The position numbers were made by a program, and so were the translations under genes. Under the pieces are notes generated by a model that saw only the letters and a program-made list of their open reading frames with translations, had not been told where the DNA came from and searched no databases. A DNA stretch of 64,000 nucleotides from Cristatella mucedo. Taxonomy: Eukaryota; Bryozoa; Phylactolaemata; Cristatellidae. The stretch covers positions 5,649,501 through 5,713,500 of the forward strand of contig WPIO01000008.1 in NCBI GenBank assembly GCA_009760855.2, read 5' to 3'. Shown here in pieces: positions 1 to 11,880 of the stretch; position 1 is the stretch's first letter; every line of letters begins with the position of its first letter.

Positions 1-885
1 TGGCTCTTCTGATATTGATGTTGTTGTGCGATCTTCGCAGTGTGCTTGGAGTTAAAGTGTTCTTCTTGACAACTGCTTAAATTTTGAACGTTTGATTAAG
101 AAGACTGACTCCGCAGCTTACCATCGTGTCCGATCCATATATAAGATTAAGGAGTGTCTACCATGGTGGCTTTTGTACTAATATACTAGCTCCCTGGTTC
201 TGTCTAATCTGGATTATTGCAATTCCATTTTGGCTGTGCTATCAAAAAACCAGCACGCCGATGTAGCTGGTAATGAATATATCTGCAATGCTAGTCAGTC
301 AAAAAATCCCAGAGGTTCAGTTCAGCTATGTGTCTTCTGTACTGACGGAGCTGCGATTGCTTCCGGTCGATTAAACGATGCGGAGTCGATTTCCCACGCA
401 GACCCGCAAGGTCAGCCATGGCTTAGCTCTGCTCCGTCATACCTAGCTGTATTGCTGCACCAGTTTCAGCCTCCTCGTGCCCTCACGTCTTCTATTGACA
501 ATACATTAGCGTTCCATTCCTTCGCTTATAATCGTAGGTGACTGAACATTCTTGCTGGACTTGGACTGTGGAACTCACTTCCACATTTGTTATGCAACGA
601 CACTTACTCTCCGGCTGCCAGCTGTGGCGCAGCTTTTCCAGCCGTCCTGAGCTGCTACTTCTACGATACTCACTTTTTCAACTGCCCTGCTGACTCAGCA
701 GCTGTGCTTCTCACGTTCACTTTGTTGAGTGAGATGAAGTCTGTTGGCTACTGTGTGAGTACCGAACGCCGCATAGGCTTTGAGTGCGCCATAGAAAACT
801 CTCCTGCGTAATACCCACTCAGTCTTTGTGGCTTCACGGAGTCACAGACGGAGATACAATGTACCACAATAACCAAAAGTCGCCC
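1..885 (+). mobile_element. LINE family B 3' fragment (continues left of window)
   Basis: Starts in the C-terminal RT region (gttgtgcgatcttcgcag matches 11043-11060) and ends near ggagtcacagacggagatac at 838-857. Many stops and a small deletion near 240-300. The first 230 bases have no long ORF. Confidence 0.72.
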
Positions 886-1059
886 AAAATAGTTAACTAT
901 CCACCAAAATAAGAGAAGAATACGTGGTGCGAATGTGCAGAAATTACTAATTGAGCGAGTATAAGCGAATTTGCACGAGTCGTTGGTGTCCAGTCCGCAT
1001 CGCCTGACGTTCAAGTCTCGTCCTGCCGAGCAGTAATCCCTTGAGTTCCGCAAGGGTTC

Positions 1060-1775
1060 TGTCTGTTCTTAGCCCTATGCGGTTCTCCATTTATGTATGT
1101 AGAGCCTCTTGGGAAAGTGGTCCTGGGTCCGTGACATTAGCTATCACTTCCGACGATACCCAACTGTGCATGTCATTGAGCTACCAGAATCGGCTGCAGT
1201 GACTTATAATAAAACTCAATCCCCACCTTTCGGACATTCTATCTTGGATGTTAGCTAATTTCCATAAACTAAACGATGATAGAGTCCAACTCCTCAAAGG
1301 ACGTACTAAGCTTACGTCTGTAATAAGAGACTTTGCTCTTCTAGTTGATGGTGCTCCAGTGCTCCACCCTCGTCAAGTGCTCGTAATTTGGATGCCTCTT
1401 TGATCTCCGATAAATGCTTACAAGAAAATTTCATTCAGACAGCTTAAAAAGCTAATTATTGGGTTCTATTCTGTCCACAGTTTTGGACTATTGTACACAG
1501 TGGCTGACTGAAGACCTTACTCGCTCCTTGGTTCTGTCCACACTAGACTACTATGATTCAGTTATGGCACGGCTACCGAAATTATAGCTTCGGCTGGTTT
1601 GGTAAAAAGAAGTCATTTCGAAATTTAGCCATACATTTACTTTTCTGATCGAGCTGCAACTGCTCTCTGTTGATTGAACTTAAGCAGACCAGAGTTCTTA
1701 CTCTGGCCCGCAAGGCCGCCCTACCGCCAAGGCTCCATCTTAGCATTTAAGGTGACCCGACCACCCAAGACCATA
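1060..1775 (+). mobile_element. LINE family B fragment
   Basis: Resumes upstream in the RT (ctccatttatgtatgtagagcc matches 10771 onward), with the active-site region near 1150-1165 and later blocks to about 1745. Heavily decayed. Confidence 0.65.
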
Positions 1776-2411
1776 CCCCAGTCTACTGACCCTTTCAAGT
1801 GACTCTTCTTTGAATGCTAAAACGAGAGTTTCGCCTTTTATATAAAAGTTAATCATGTTGAAAAAACTTACAGCCACGTACTGGGCCATATTCAAACAGC
1901 CGCTCCCAGTTAGTCAGCAAGCGAAAGCTGAATTCTCGGGTGATTTTTTTTGTCGACCTTGGCCGAACCTGCGAGAAGCCCGCGAGCCATCGCGAGTGCA
2001 GGATGCGTACTTGCGACATTGTCGCAAGTATCGTACAAGACATCGTGAAAGCAGACCAACCACTGTGCTGTTTCAATCGGGAATATCCTGGTTCAATGGT
2101 CACCCGAGATCGTACAGTGAGCCCTGATTGCGAAAACGCGGGAATTTTCTGATTGAACGCATGTCAATTTTTCCTAGAGCATTTCCAGAGCGTCCAGCTT
2201 TCAAGTGCTGAGCATGTCGTTAATTGTATTAATTGTTTTGTTTTAAATTATTTTGTATTAATTAATTGTTCCTACCGATAATTACAGATTTTCCCTCAAT
2301 GAAATTTCCCTCAATGACATTAGCAAAATGCACAGCTTTCCTTTCTGTCTCTTAAAAGCTCTCGAGAATCGAAAAACTGAATTCCAGTGATTCCGCCACA
2401 ATGCGTGGCGA
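1776..2411. other. No gene recognised
   Basis: Decayed, AT-rich DNA between LINE-B and a SINE-II copy. Small overlapping ORFs on both strands (1849-2152) show no recognisable domain. Confidence 0.5.
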
Positions 2412-2595
2412 GCCTTGATGGCTCTTTAGGTAAGGAGGTTGCTTTTCACGTCCTCTGCCCCGAGGTCGTGGGCTCAAATCCTGTAGTGGGCGATCCTCTC
2501 TCTCTCTCTCTCTCCGCTGCAAGCTGTGGAGATAGCCGCAATGGCTCTTCTGTCGCTATGCTATGCAAAGGAGGCTGTTGAATCAACCTGCCTTT
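2412..2595 (+). mobile_element. SINE-II copy (tRNA-derived)
   Basis: A-box-like tggctctttaggtaagg, B-box region gtcgtgggctcaaatcct, a conserved body (gggcgatcc, then caagctgtggagatagccg) and the end gaggctgttgaatcaacc. Contains a short TC run at 2496-2513. Confidence 0.75.
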
Positions 2596-2954
2596 TTTAC
2601 GTACTTAGCCGCATCCACAGCACTTGGACGCTTACTGTGCAGTTGGGTCGGTAAGTCTGCTCTCTTTCCCTCTCATGAAGGTCGAGCCACTTTTCTGCCT
2701 CACTGAACTATTTTCGTGGCTCTGGTTTTCGTGCGGCTCCGACGCACGAAAACTTTTGTCTCTCTAAATTATTTCCAAATAACTTAGCATTGGTGGACAA
2801 ACCGTGCGACGATGCAGTAGAAGACAAAATGTGAAAGCGTACAACCTGATATGAAGCCTCTGTTTCGCTACGCCAATCTCTTGAAGCACGCTGAATGATC
2901 AATTGTGTGATAGCTCGATATAACTTTCGAACAGATGATCCAATCCTCATCCGG

Positions 2955-3850
2955 ATCCAAGTAGTGCAGAATTGGGTCAAGTGTCTCCGCAGGTTTTGCT
3001 TGATCTTTAAGCCGCATCTGATACTATGGATCACCAAGTCCTTCTCGACCGCCTCCCATTTCAACTGGGCACTCATCACTGGCACTGCACTGCAATGATT
3101 TAGGTAATATCTCAGTGGAAGATTTCAGAGTGGTGACGTAAAAGGACAAAGATCATCAGAGAAACCTCTTAAATACGGTGTGCCTCAGGTTTTGCTCCCG
3201 GTCTGCTTCTTTTCGCAATTTATATCTCTCCTTGCCGATACGATTGCCAAGCACAAAATAGACTTTCAGTTCTATGCAGATGACACAAAGCTGTACCTTT
3301 GACTTGATCTCTCCTAGTTTTCAAGCACGTCAGATTCTCTCAACTCCCTTGATGCATGCATTGCTGACATCCACACATGTATGGCATTAAACTTTCTGAT
3401 GATGAAACCAACTTACTAGTTATGAGCAAACCAAGTTTGACTCAGAAATAGCAAAACTAAGCTAAAACAATTGGCTCAGCCAGCGCGTCACCATTAGCTT
3501 TTGCACAGAATTTATGTGTCCTGTTCCAAAGTGACCTATCGCCGGATGACCGCGTCGGCTCCACAGTCAAGTCTGCCTACTTCTAGCTGCGCAAAATTGC
3601 AGCAATTTTGCGTAAACAGTGATGCTACATACAAATTGGTCCATGCATTGGTGACATCCCGTCTTGACTTCTTTAGCTCACTGCTTGCTGGTTTACCGGC
3701 CTGTGCACTCAGGCGCTTCCAGCTGGTGCAAAACACTGCAGCTACGCTTGTCTATCGTGGGCGTTGCAGTTGCCACACTAACCACTTCTCGCTGACTCGC
3801 ACTGGCTACCAATCAAGCAGCACCGCGACTTCAAGATTCTGTCAGTCAGA
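2955..3850 (+). mobile_element. LINE family A degenerate fragment
   Basis: Contains a broken RT: tactatggatcaccaagtcc, the GVPQ-like tacggtgtgcctcagg and FQFYADDTKLYL near 3267-3300 followed by a stop, then the C-terminal block (3501-3850). It ends abruptly where LINE-B sequence begins. Confidence 0.72.
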
Positions 3851-3851
3851 A

Positions 3852-4575
3852 GACTGCTTCTATTTAAGATTATGAACTGTCTTCCACGACGACTTGCAAA
3901 CAACTTAACTAGCTTCTTAGTTTTGTCTCGGCTTGATTATTATAATTCCATTTTAGCTTGGCTACCTAAGAAAGCATCCAGGCCACTGCAGAGGACTATG
4001 AATATGGCTGCAAGGCTAGTTTGAAAATTCCAGAGGTTTGTACATGTGTCTCCTTTGCTAAAAGAACTGGCTGCCCGTTGATCGACGAATACAGAGCACA
4101 GTTCTTACGCTGACCCACAAGGCCAAGGCCACGGCTTGGCTCCTTCACACCTAGCTGAACTGCTGCACCAGTTTCAGCCTCCTCGTGCCCTCAGGTCCCA
4201 TATGGACAATAAATGAGCTGTTTCATTCTTCCGCTTAAAGACCGTTGGCGACAGAAGCTTTAGCTCTGCAGGTCATCGACTGTGGAACTCGCTTCCACAG
4301 TTCTTACGCTACGACAACTACTCTCCTGCTGCCGACTATGGCGCATCCTTTTGAGCTGTCCTGAGCTGCTACTTCCATGCTACTCACTACCTCAACTGCT
4401 CTCCTGACTCTGCTATGCTTCCCACTTTCTTTCGGTTGCGTGAGACGAAGTCTGTTGGCTACCGAATGCGAACCGAAAGCCGCTTAGGCTGTGAGTCCGC
4501 CATACAAAACTCTCCTGCGTAACACCCACATAGTATTTGTGGAGTTACAGAAGGAGATACATTACATTCCATTAA
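3852..4575 (+). mobile_element. LINE family B 3' fragment
   Basis: Begins aagattatgaactgtcttcc, matching the family-B block at 11163 onward, and ends with ggagttacagaaggagatac and attacatt. Several stops. Confidence 0.76.
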
Positions 4576-4579
4576 CTCA

Positions 4580-6560
4580 CTTTTAGGTTCCTTCATTTTC
4601 TGGCTCCAGCCTATCTATCGAAACTCCTTCCAAATCAGCCTTGGGATCTTACCAAAGGACCAACATTGTTCATGCGCTGCGGAACTGCGAGCCTGCGACT
4701 GAGCGCTTCATTCAGGACGTTCCGAGCCGGAAGCCTGGCATCGGCATCAGTGCATTGCGAGCTGGATGTCCTGAACCGGAAGCTTTGCGACGACAGCTGC
4801 TCATGGTGCATCAGAAATAAAACCGGATGCTTCTAGCCGGCAGCCGTGGACAGTTTGCAGTGAGTCCCTTGTCGGAATCTTCTAGCAGGCAGTTGCAAGC
4901 TGTGTACCGGAAGTATCAAACTCGAAGCTCATAGAAAGAGCTGTTTTAGCTCTCTAAAAGTGAGGTATAGCAAGTTTATTTTTAAAAGGGTTCTAGACCC
5001 CCTGGTCGATGAGTCATCAGCACACAAATTCATAATCCGTGACTAGAACAAAAGGTTTTAAGAGAGGCTACCATATTTGTTTGTGGTGGGCTTGAAAAGC
5101 TTGTCGGAGGGGGCGCGACAACCGGACAAGCTTTCAATCGGAAGCTTCGTGGAAACCGGAAGCAGCTAGGAGCCCGAGGGAGAGCTGGCAATTCTTTCCT
5201 CGAGAGCCTCATTAGAGCTGCAGTCAGAGCCGATCTCCTGGTTTGGCATGGGAGGGAGGCGCAAGTCTGTCCTGAGTCCTCCATCTGCAGAATTACTCAG
5301 GCATTTTTGTTTAAAATGAGCTATTTAGGCTGCTGAGAAGGCACGAATTAAGAAGGTTAACCCTTGCGAGTCGCATTCAGAGTTGCAACATACAGCCACG
5401 CAGGTTGTTCATACCTTCCTATCCCTGCAGTGCAGCGGAGGGAGGGAGCTGGAATTAAGCGACATCTTGAAAAAACTGCCGCAGCTGTGCTAGAGCTGAT
5501 CGCCAGGTTCGTACGACATCGTGCATTCAAATGTTAGCGTTCACTTGCATTCGCTTACGTGCTGCTTTGCGCAGTCAAAAATGCAGCTGCTGTTCTTGGC
5601 TGGCGCCGGGATCGAAAAAACCAGCCCAAAAGTACCTCCTTGTTTGGTGCTCCATTGGAACCAGTACGTCACACTAAGCTGCCAATTTGGCACGGGGTGC
5701 CACACTGTCTTTCCATCCCATGCTGCTACTTTGCTCCGTCGCTGCCACCTTACTTCGTTGACGCTTCACCACCGCACTCGTTCCCCTCCGTCTGCTATTC
5801 CATTCGCTCCGCTGCGTTAGAGTAAGTAGCAGTAGTACCGCCAGGTGTTCGGCCAGCGGTTGTGCAAGGAGAGCCGATTGGAAGCTTTTGGGAGTGCACT
5901 CATCGTGTTGGCGTGTGCAGCTCTTACACGCTCGCTGAGAGCGGTTGCTTACGCAGACACGCGCATAGCCCTCTGAATGTATGCCCGGCTTTCAATTAAA
6001 GCACCATCAGCCCAAACCTGCATCCCAAAGCGGACGGCTATCAATCAACGATGTCCAGCCTCCGACGAACGACGAGCGAGATTCAGGTGCACACTTGGGC
6101 AGAGTGACAGAGTGACAGAGTGACAGACATGGACACGACCGTATCCATCGTCTGACCCATTGGATTGGACCACGACCCAGGAAAGAAAAGCGACAGGCTG
6201 GATAGATAGATGCCTATCTCGACATTTTCGGTCGGCGGTGTTGGCAGCGATAAATCTAACGGACCGCCAGCTACATGACTGATTCGGTGTGTAGGCGCGG
6301 GCCGGCGAGACGAGCAGTGACCCTGTGGCGTCATCGGCCGAATTAATTAGGACGTTGGCGACTCTCGAGCGGCGCAGCTCTGCGTTCCCGAAGTTTGCGC
6401 CCAGTCGTTTGCTGCCAAAGCTCAGTACCGATTTAATAGATTCACTAAATCTTCAAATACCTTAGAATTGATGTAAGCTCAAGTACTGAGCGTTCAGCGA
6501 GAATCAACAAGCAATTAATGTTAGCCAACGTCGAGGATTCTAAAGCAACCGATAAATGTC
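4580..6560. other. No gene recognised; CCGGAAG cluster
   Basis: About 2 kb with no recognised gene. CCGGAAG, the ETS-type core, occurs at 4727, 4776, 4907 and 5156. A gagtgaca repeat lies near 6107-6126. Confidence 0.5.
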
Positions 6561-6564
6561 CTTT

Positions 6565-9500
6565 TAATAATAATGATAAAAGTAATAATAATAAAACTAT
6601 TACTAGTAATACATTTGATGCAGCGTCCTAAGAGAACTCAAGCTCTTTCTAGGCACTTTACATTTGCTACAAAGGAAGCACGATCGAATGGTTAGTGGTG
6701 GAATGCTCAATAAATAACAAGAATGACATAGTTAGGAAGTGACATGCACAGGGTTGGCGTGGAAGTTTGGTTAGTGGCAGCATGCACAGTGCCAGCACGC
6801 ATTAGCACATAAAGGACGAATCACACGGACCCACTAAATGCTATCATAAATAGGTGCGTTTTAAATTCTTTTTAGTTGTAGTCAAGTAAGGGGATGTCGT
6901 GACGCAAGTCGGGAGTGAGTTCCAGGCTTTATGGCGAACTAAATGCACGGTCTCCGAAGGATTTCAGGTTTTTATGAAGTATAGGTAAACAGCTAGTTTC
7001 CGAAAAGCGGGTGGGACGGTGCTCGGCCTGGTGGGGGAGTAACTCTGATAGGTAGGCTGGAGCCAAAGAATGAAAGGACCTAAAAGTGAGAGAGAAAATC
7101 TTGAAATCGATGCGTTGCTTGACTGAGAGCCAGTGCAGGTCGGCGAAAAGTGGTGAGATGTGGCAGCTTCTATCTTCAAGACTGGCAAGTCTAGCTGCAG
7201 TGTTTTTCGCTAGCTGTAAGCGCCTGAGTGCACAGGCCAGTAGACCAGCAAGCAGTGAGTTACAGAAGTCAAAGCGGGATGTCGCAAACGCATGGACCAA
7301 TTTAGATGTGGTATCCCTGTCCAAACAAGCCCCAATTTTAGCAATGTTATGTAGCTGAAAGTAGGCACATTTGACTGTGAAGCTGATGGGGTTATCTAAT
7401 GAAAGGTCATTTAGGAACTTGAAACCTAGATTTCGTGCAGACTCAACTGGAGATAGGCTGCCAGAGCCGATTTTGAGCGTTAATCCTTTCAATTTCTAAA
7501 TCCCACTTGGTTTGCCCATAACTAGTAAGTTGGTTTTATCATCATTCAATTTAAGAAAGTTTGTGATGTCATCAATACATTCAGTAAGGAAGTTGAGAGA
7601 ACTCGACGTGCTGGAGGGCTGGGAGGGATCAAAGCAAAGGTACAACTGAGTGTCATTTGCATAGAAGTGAAAGCTTAGATTGTGCTTGGCAATCACAATG
7701 GCAAGACGGAGAGTATAGACGATGAAAAGAACAGGACCGAGCCCGGAGTCCTGAGGTACCCCATATTTCAGAGGTTCCGCGGATGACCTTTGTCCATTCA
7801 CATCAATACGCTGGACTCTTCCACTGAGATAGGACCAGAACCGTTGCAATGCAGTGCCAGTGATGCCCAGGCGAGAGGAGAGGCACTCAAGAAGAACTTG
7901 GTGATCGGTAGCATCAAACGCTGCCGAAAGATCGAGCAAAACAACAAAGATACTCTACCTAAGTCTGCATTTTTAAGTAGGTCGTTGTACACCCGAAGCA
8001 ATGCTGACTCTGTGGAGTGATTAGCTCTAAAACCAGACTGGAACTTGGAGTAAGTTTTTAAGTTGCATTATATGAGCTCGGCTGGTCTGCCACGACTCGT
8101 TCCGGTGTCTTTGAAAGGAACGGTAGAAAGAAGACTGCGCGGAAGTTGCTCAAGTTCTCTTGGTCTAGTGTTGCTTTCTTGAGTAGTGTCCTGACTACAG
8201 CCTTTTTGAGAGGTGCTGGGACATGACCCTATGCTAATGACATATTAGGGATGCTATTAAAGCCTACCAGCAACAGGTCAACGCATCGTAGAAGCCGGAC
8301 AGTGGGAAGAGGGCCCAGAGGACCAGTTGTCTTCTTTGATTGGGATATGAACTTCAGGACAAGGTCACTAGTGACCTTGAATGTAGACATTGAAGTGCTG
8401 CATGTAGTTGAGGGACAAGATACTAGGGGTGGTGCAGCCATCTTAGCGATGGACTGCTTGATCTTGTCTATCTAGTAGACAAAGAAGCTAGAGAGGCGAT
8501 CAGCTAGATCATTACAGGAACCACTAGGTAAGGAGCCATGGGAACGGTTAAGGGGATCGTTGATCATTGACATCAGCATGTTTGGATTGAGTATCTCTGA
8601 TTCAAAAACGTTTTCATAGAAGCTAGACTTGGCCATTGCTGTAATCAATTGGTACAATCTACAATATTTCACGTATGCCCGTCGATTTGCAGTCAGTTCT
8701 GCTGTTGTGCATGCTTTTTCAAGCTTTCGTTTAGTAGACCTAGCTAGTTTAATGTCTGGAATATACTGTAGGCCATCTGGACGAGGGCGCACGAGTTCGC
8801 TTAGTCAGAGGTGCAAACTTGTCGAGCATGGCAGCTAGTGCAGTGTTGTAGCGATCTACCAATGATGACAGGGGAAGAAGGATTGAGCAGCGGAGTTGAA
8901 GCAGATATTCTCGCATGGACAGCATCAATGTCAAGGGTCTTGAGGTTTCGCGATTCTCAGGTGATTTGAGGAGGAGGAAGAGGAGGAGGAGGAGGAAGAG
9001 GAGGAGGAGGAGGAAGAGGAGGAGGAGGAGGAGGAGGAGGAGGAGGAGGAGGAGGAGGAGGAGGAGGAGGAGGAGGAGGAGGAGGAGGAGGAGGAGGAGG
9101 AGGAGAAAGAGGAGGAAGGCACACATTGTAGACTGAATGAGATAAGCAGGATTCGGTAATAATTGGGGATGAAAAAGTGCAGTCGTATGGAAAAATTTGG
9201 TCGAGTGTGTGACCCTTGATGTGAGTAGAGCCAAGAGCTGAGGAGCCACAAGAGAAAATGAGTTACCTAATGCACGAAATTCTGTGCTAAAAGAGTCAGA
9301 TAAGTTATCAAAATGAATTTTGAAATTACCCCCAACGTGGAAAGATTGATTTCTCTCACAAAAAATCGAAATGAGATCAGATAAGTCTGAGATAAAGGAG
9401 GACTTGGTACCTGCTGAGCGATAGACTACTGCCCCTATCGGTAGTTTGTTGTTTGGCGAAATTAAGAAATAGATTCGAAAGACTGCTTCAAGGGCAATGC

Positions 9501-10205
9501 AAATGGCTTGAAGTCGACGTTCGAGCACGTGATAATAGCAACTCCACCTCCAGTTTTGATTGATCTAGGGGTGTGACGGAAGAAGAAACCACCCGGTTTA
9601 GCATCTTTAATTGTCGGGCAGTTTACCGATTTTTACCCAAGTTTCAGTCAAGAGGAGCGGGTCGAGACCTTTTTTTCGGCAATAAGTTCGCTCATTACTT
9701 GGGGTTTATTACACATTGAGCGAGAACTCCAAAGACAAGCGTTAAGTTCGGCCACCGAAGTTATAACAGGCCTGATGACCACTAAGTTAGAGAGATTCCC
9801 CGCGGTGCTCGAGGGAGAACGTGCTGAGCGGTTCGAGACAATGCTATGAAAACCAAACGAGCGGCGTCTCAGCTCGCGCCCCGAGCCCCCACGGCGGCTC
9901 CGGGGTGATTTTCTTCTGTTAATGCATAACTCATGGATCTTTGCGCCAGCAATAACATCATGGAGTGCATTTGAACTACGATAACTAAGCGATAATAGGT
10001 ACGCACGATCATAACTAACATGCAGGTTACTAGCCGAGGCGTATCTAACGCGCCGCCGCAGGCGTAGGAGACCCAGCAGCCCGAAACGAAAAGCTTTTAG
10101 ATGTCCGCAGGCACGTAATTTCTTACGTACAACGGTCAAACAACAAACAGATAAGCTTTAAACAGACTTTAACTGTATCGGTTTCCGTATACGAGGTTCC
10201 CTAGA
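6565..10205 (-). mobile_element. LINE family A, near full-length copy 1 (inactive)
   Basis: Read on the minus strand, this copy has a 5' region, an endonuclease-like part (9300-9640 region, with GNFKIHFDN), reverse transcriptase, the C-terminal block and an (AAT)-rich 3' end at about 6571. The group is CR1/L2-like (Jockey superfamily), judged from the RT motifs LDLSAAFD, GVPQ and FYxDDTQLY. It is broken by several frameshifts and stops, and the catalytic motif reads YAND instead of YADD (7651-7672). A 151-bp GGA tract has expanded inside it (8968-9118). Its 5' end matches copy 2 to about the same point, suggesting the true element start. Confidence 0.82.
8968..9118. repeat. (GGA)n microsatellite inside LINE copy 1
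   Basis: About 150 bases of GGA/GAA triplets. The equivalent site in LINE copy 2 (19686-19697) is only gaggaggaggac. Confidence 0.97.
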
Positions 10206-10299
10206 ATTTGATTTTCAAAGAATTCTGCAACGGACAAAGAACGCGTGTATGCCTGCTCGGTGTGCCACGGCCATTGTTAGTCCTTCAAATCGGCAATCG

Positions 10300-11880
10300 T
10301 TCCACCCATAACTAAAAAGTCTGGATTAGATACAGAGGTCCTTGTAAACTATCACCCAGTTTCCCTTTTTCCGTTCTTATCAAAGATTCTTGAAAAAATT
10401 GTGGCTAATCAGCTGGTTGAACGTATTGAAAATAAATATTGAAATGTCAGAAACATTTCAATCAGGGTTGAAGAGGCAGCACTCCACTGAAGCTGCTCTC
10501 CTCCGTGTTAACAATGACATTCTACGTGGCAACGACGACGGGAATGTCACTACCCTAGCTCTGCTAGATCTGTCTGCTGCCTTCGACACCATTGGTCACG
10601 ATGTTCTGCTTGATTGAGAACAAGGATCGGTCTGGCAGAAGAAGTATTGGCATGGTTTAAATCGTACTTGTCCGATCGTGTTCAATCTGTGTCGTGTGGG
10701 GGTCAGGTCTCACACACGAGAAGGGTCACCTGTGGAGTCCCTCAAGGGTCCGTACTCGGTCCCTTGCTGTTCTCCATTTATACACAACCTCTGGGAAAAG
10801 TGATTAAGGCCCATGGAATAGGATATCACTTTTATGCTGACGATACTCAGCTGTATTTGTCATTTAAACCGTCGGAATCTGCTGCAGCAACTGAGAAACT
10901 GAATGCTTGCCTTGCCGATATTCGATCCTGGATGTCGGAAAACTTCCTGAAATTAAATGACGATAAAACCGAACTGCTGCTCATAGGACACCCTAAGCGT
11001 GTGGCTGGATTACAAGGCTTGGCTGTTCTAATAGGTGATGCTATTGTGCGACCTTCGCCACGTTCTCGTAATCTAGGTGTCATGTTCGACAGCTGCCTCA
11101 ATTTCAAAAGCTTCATTCAGAAGACTGCCTCTACAGCTAGCCATCACATCCGACCCCTATCCAAGATTAGAAGCTGTCTCCCACAGTGGCTTGTAAGAAA
11201 TTTAACTAGCTCTTTAGTTCTGTCTCGGCTTGATTATTGTAATTCCCTTTTGGCTGGGCTGCCAAAGAAAGCTATTATGCCACTACAGCTGACTATGAAT
11301 ATGGCTGCAAGGCTGGTCTTCAAGTCCCAGCGGTTTGAGCACGTGTCTCCTCTGCTGAAAGAGCTAGGATGGTTGCCGGTTGAGCAACGGATACAGAGCA
11401 AAGTTCTTACGCTGACCCACAAGGCCCGCCACGGCTTGGCTCCTTCGTACCTAGCTGAACTGCTGCATCAGTTTCAGCCTGTTCGTGCCCTCAGGTCCTG
11501 TGTGGACAGTAAATTAGCTGTCCCATTCCTCCGCTTAAAGACAGTTGACGACAGAAGCTTTAGCTCTGCAGGTCATTGACTGTGGAACTCGCTTCCACAA
11601 TTCTTACGCAACGACAACTACTCTCCTACTGCCGACTATGGCACATCTTTTTCAGCGGTCCTGAACTGCTACTTCTATGATACTCACTACCTCAACTGCT
11701 CTCCTGACTCTGCTATGCTTCCCACTTTCTCTATGTTGCGTGAGACGAAGTCAATTGGCTACGGAATGCGTACCGAAAGCCGCTTAGGCTGTGAGTGCGC
11801 TACACACAACTCTCCTGCGTAACACCCACATAGTCTTTATCACATCGTGGAGTTACAGACAGAGATACATTACATTACTT
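10300..11880 (+). mobile_element. LINE family B copy with long RT segment
   Basis: Carries the RT from [20 protein letters not shown] onward, [23 protein letters not shown], the intact catalytic [10 protein letters not shown] and the C-terminal block, ending in cagacagagatacattacat. 5'-truncated, with no endonuclease. It lies about 3 kb upstream of the FOXRED2-like promoter. Confidence 0.83.
10390..11579 (+). pseudogene. Reverse transcriptase of LINE family B, frameshifted
   Basis: Two ORFs, 10390-10617 and 10614-11579, together cover most of the RT. The first ends GHDVLLD at a TGA, and the second continues [10 protein letters not shown] in another frame, so a small deletion separates them. 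A second frame change lies near 10440. The second ORF keeps YADD and runs 321 codons. Family B differs from A in [16 protein letters not shown] and the tail. Confidence 0.8.

Noticed and set aside
8749-9528. 259-codon minus-strand ORF with a long leucine run, and the arginine- and serine-run ORFs over the same DNA
   Set aside because: The run is the translated GGA microsatellite. The flanks are broken LINE endonuclease and RT sequence, so there is no separate gene.
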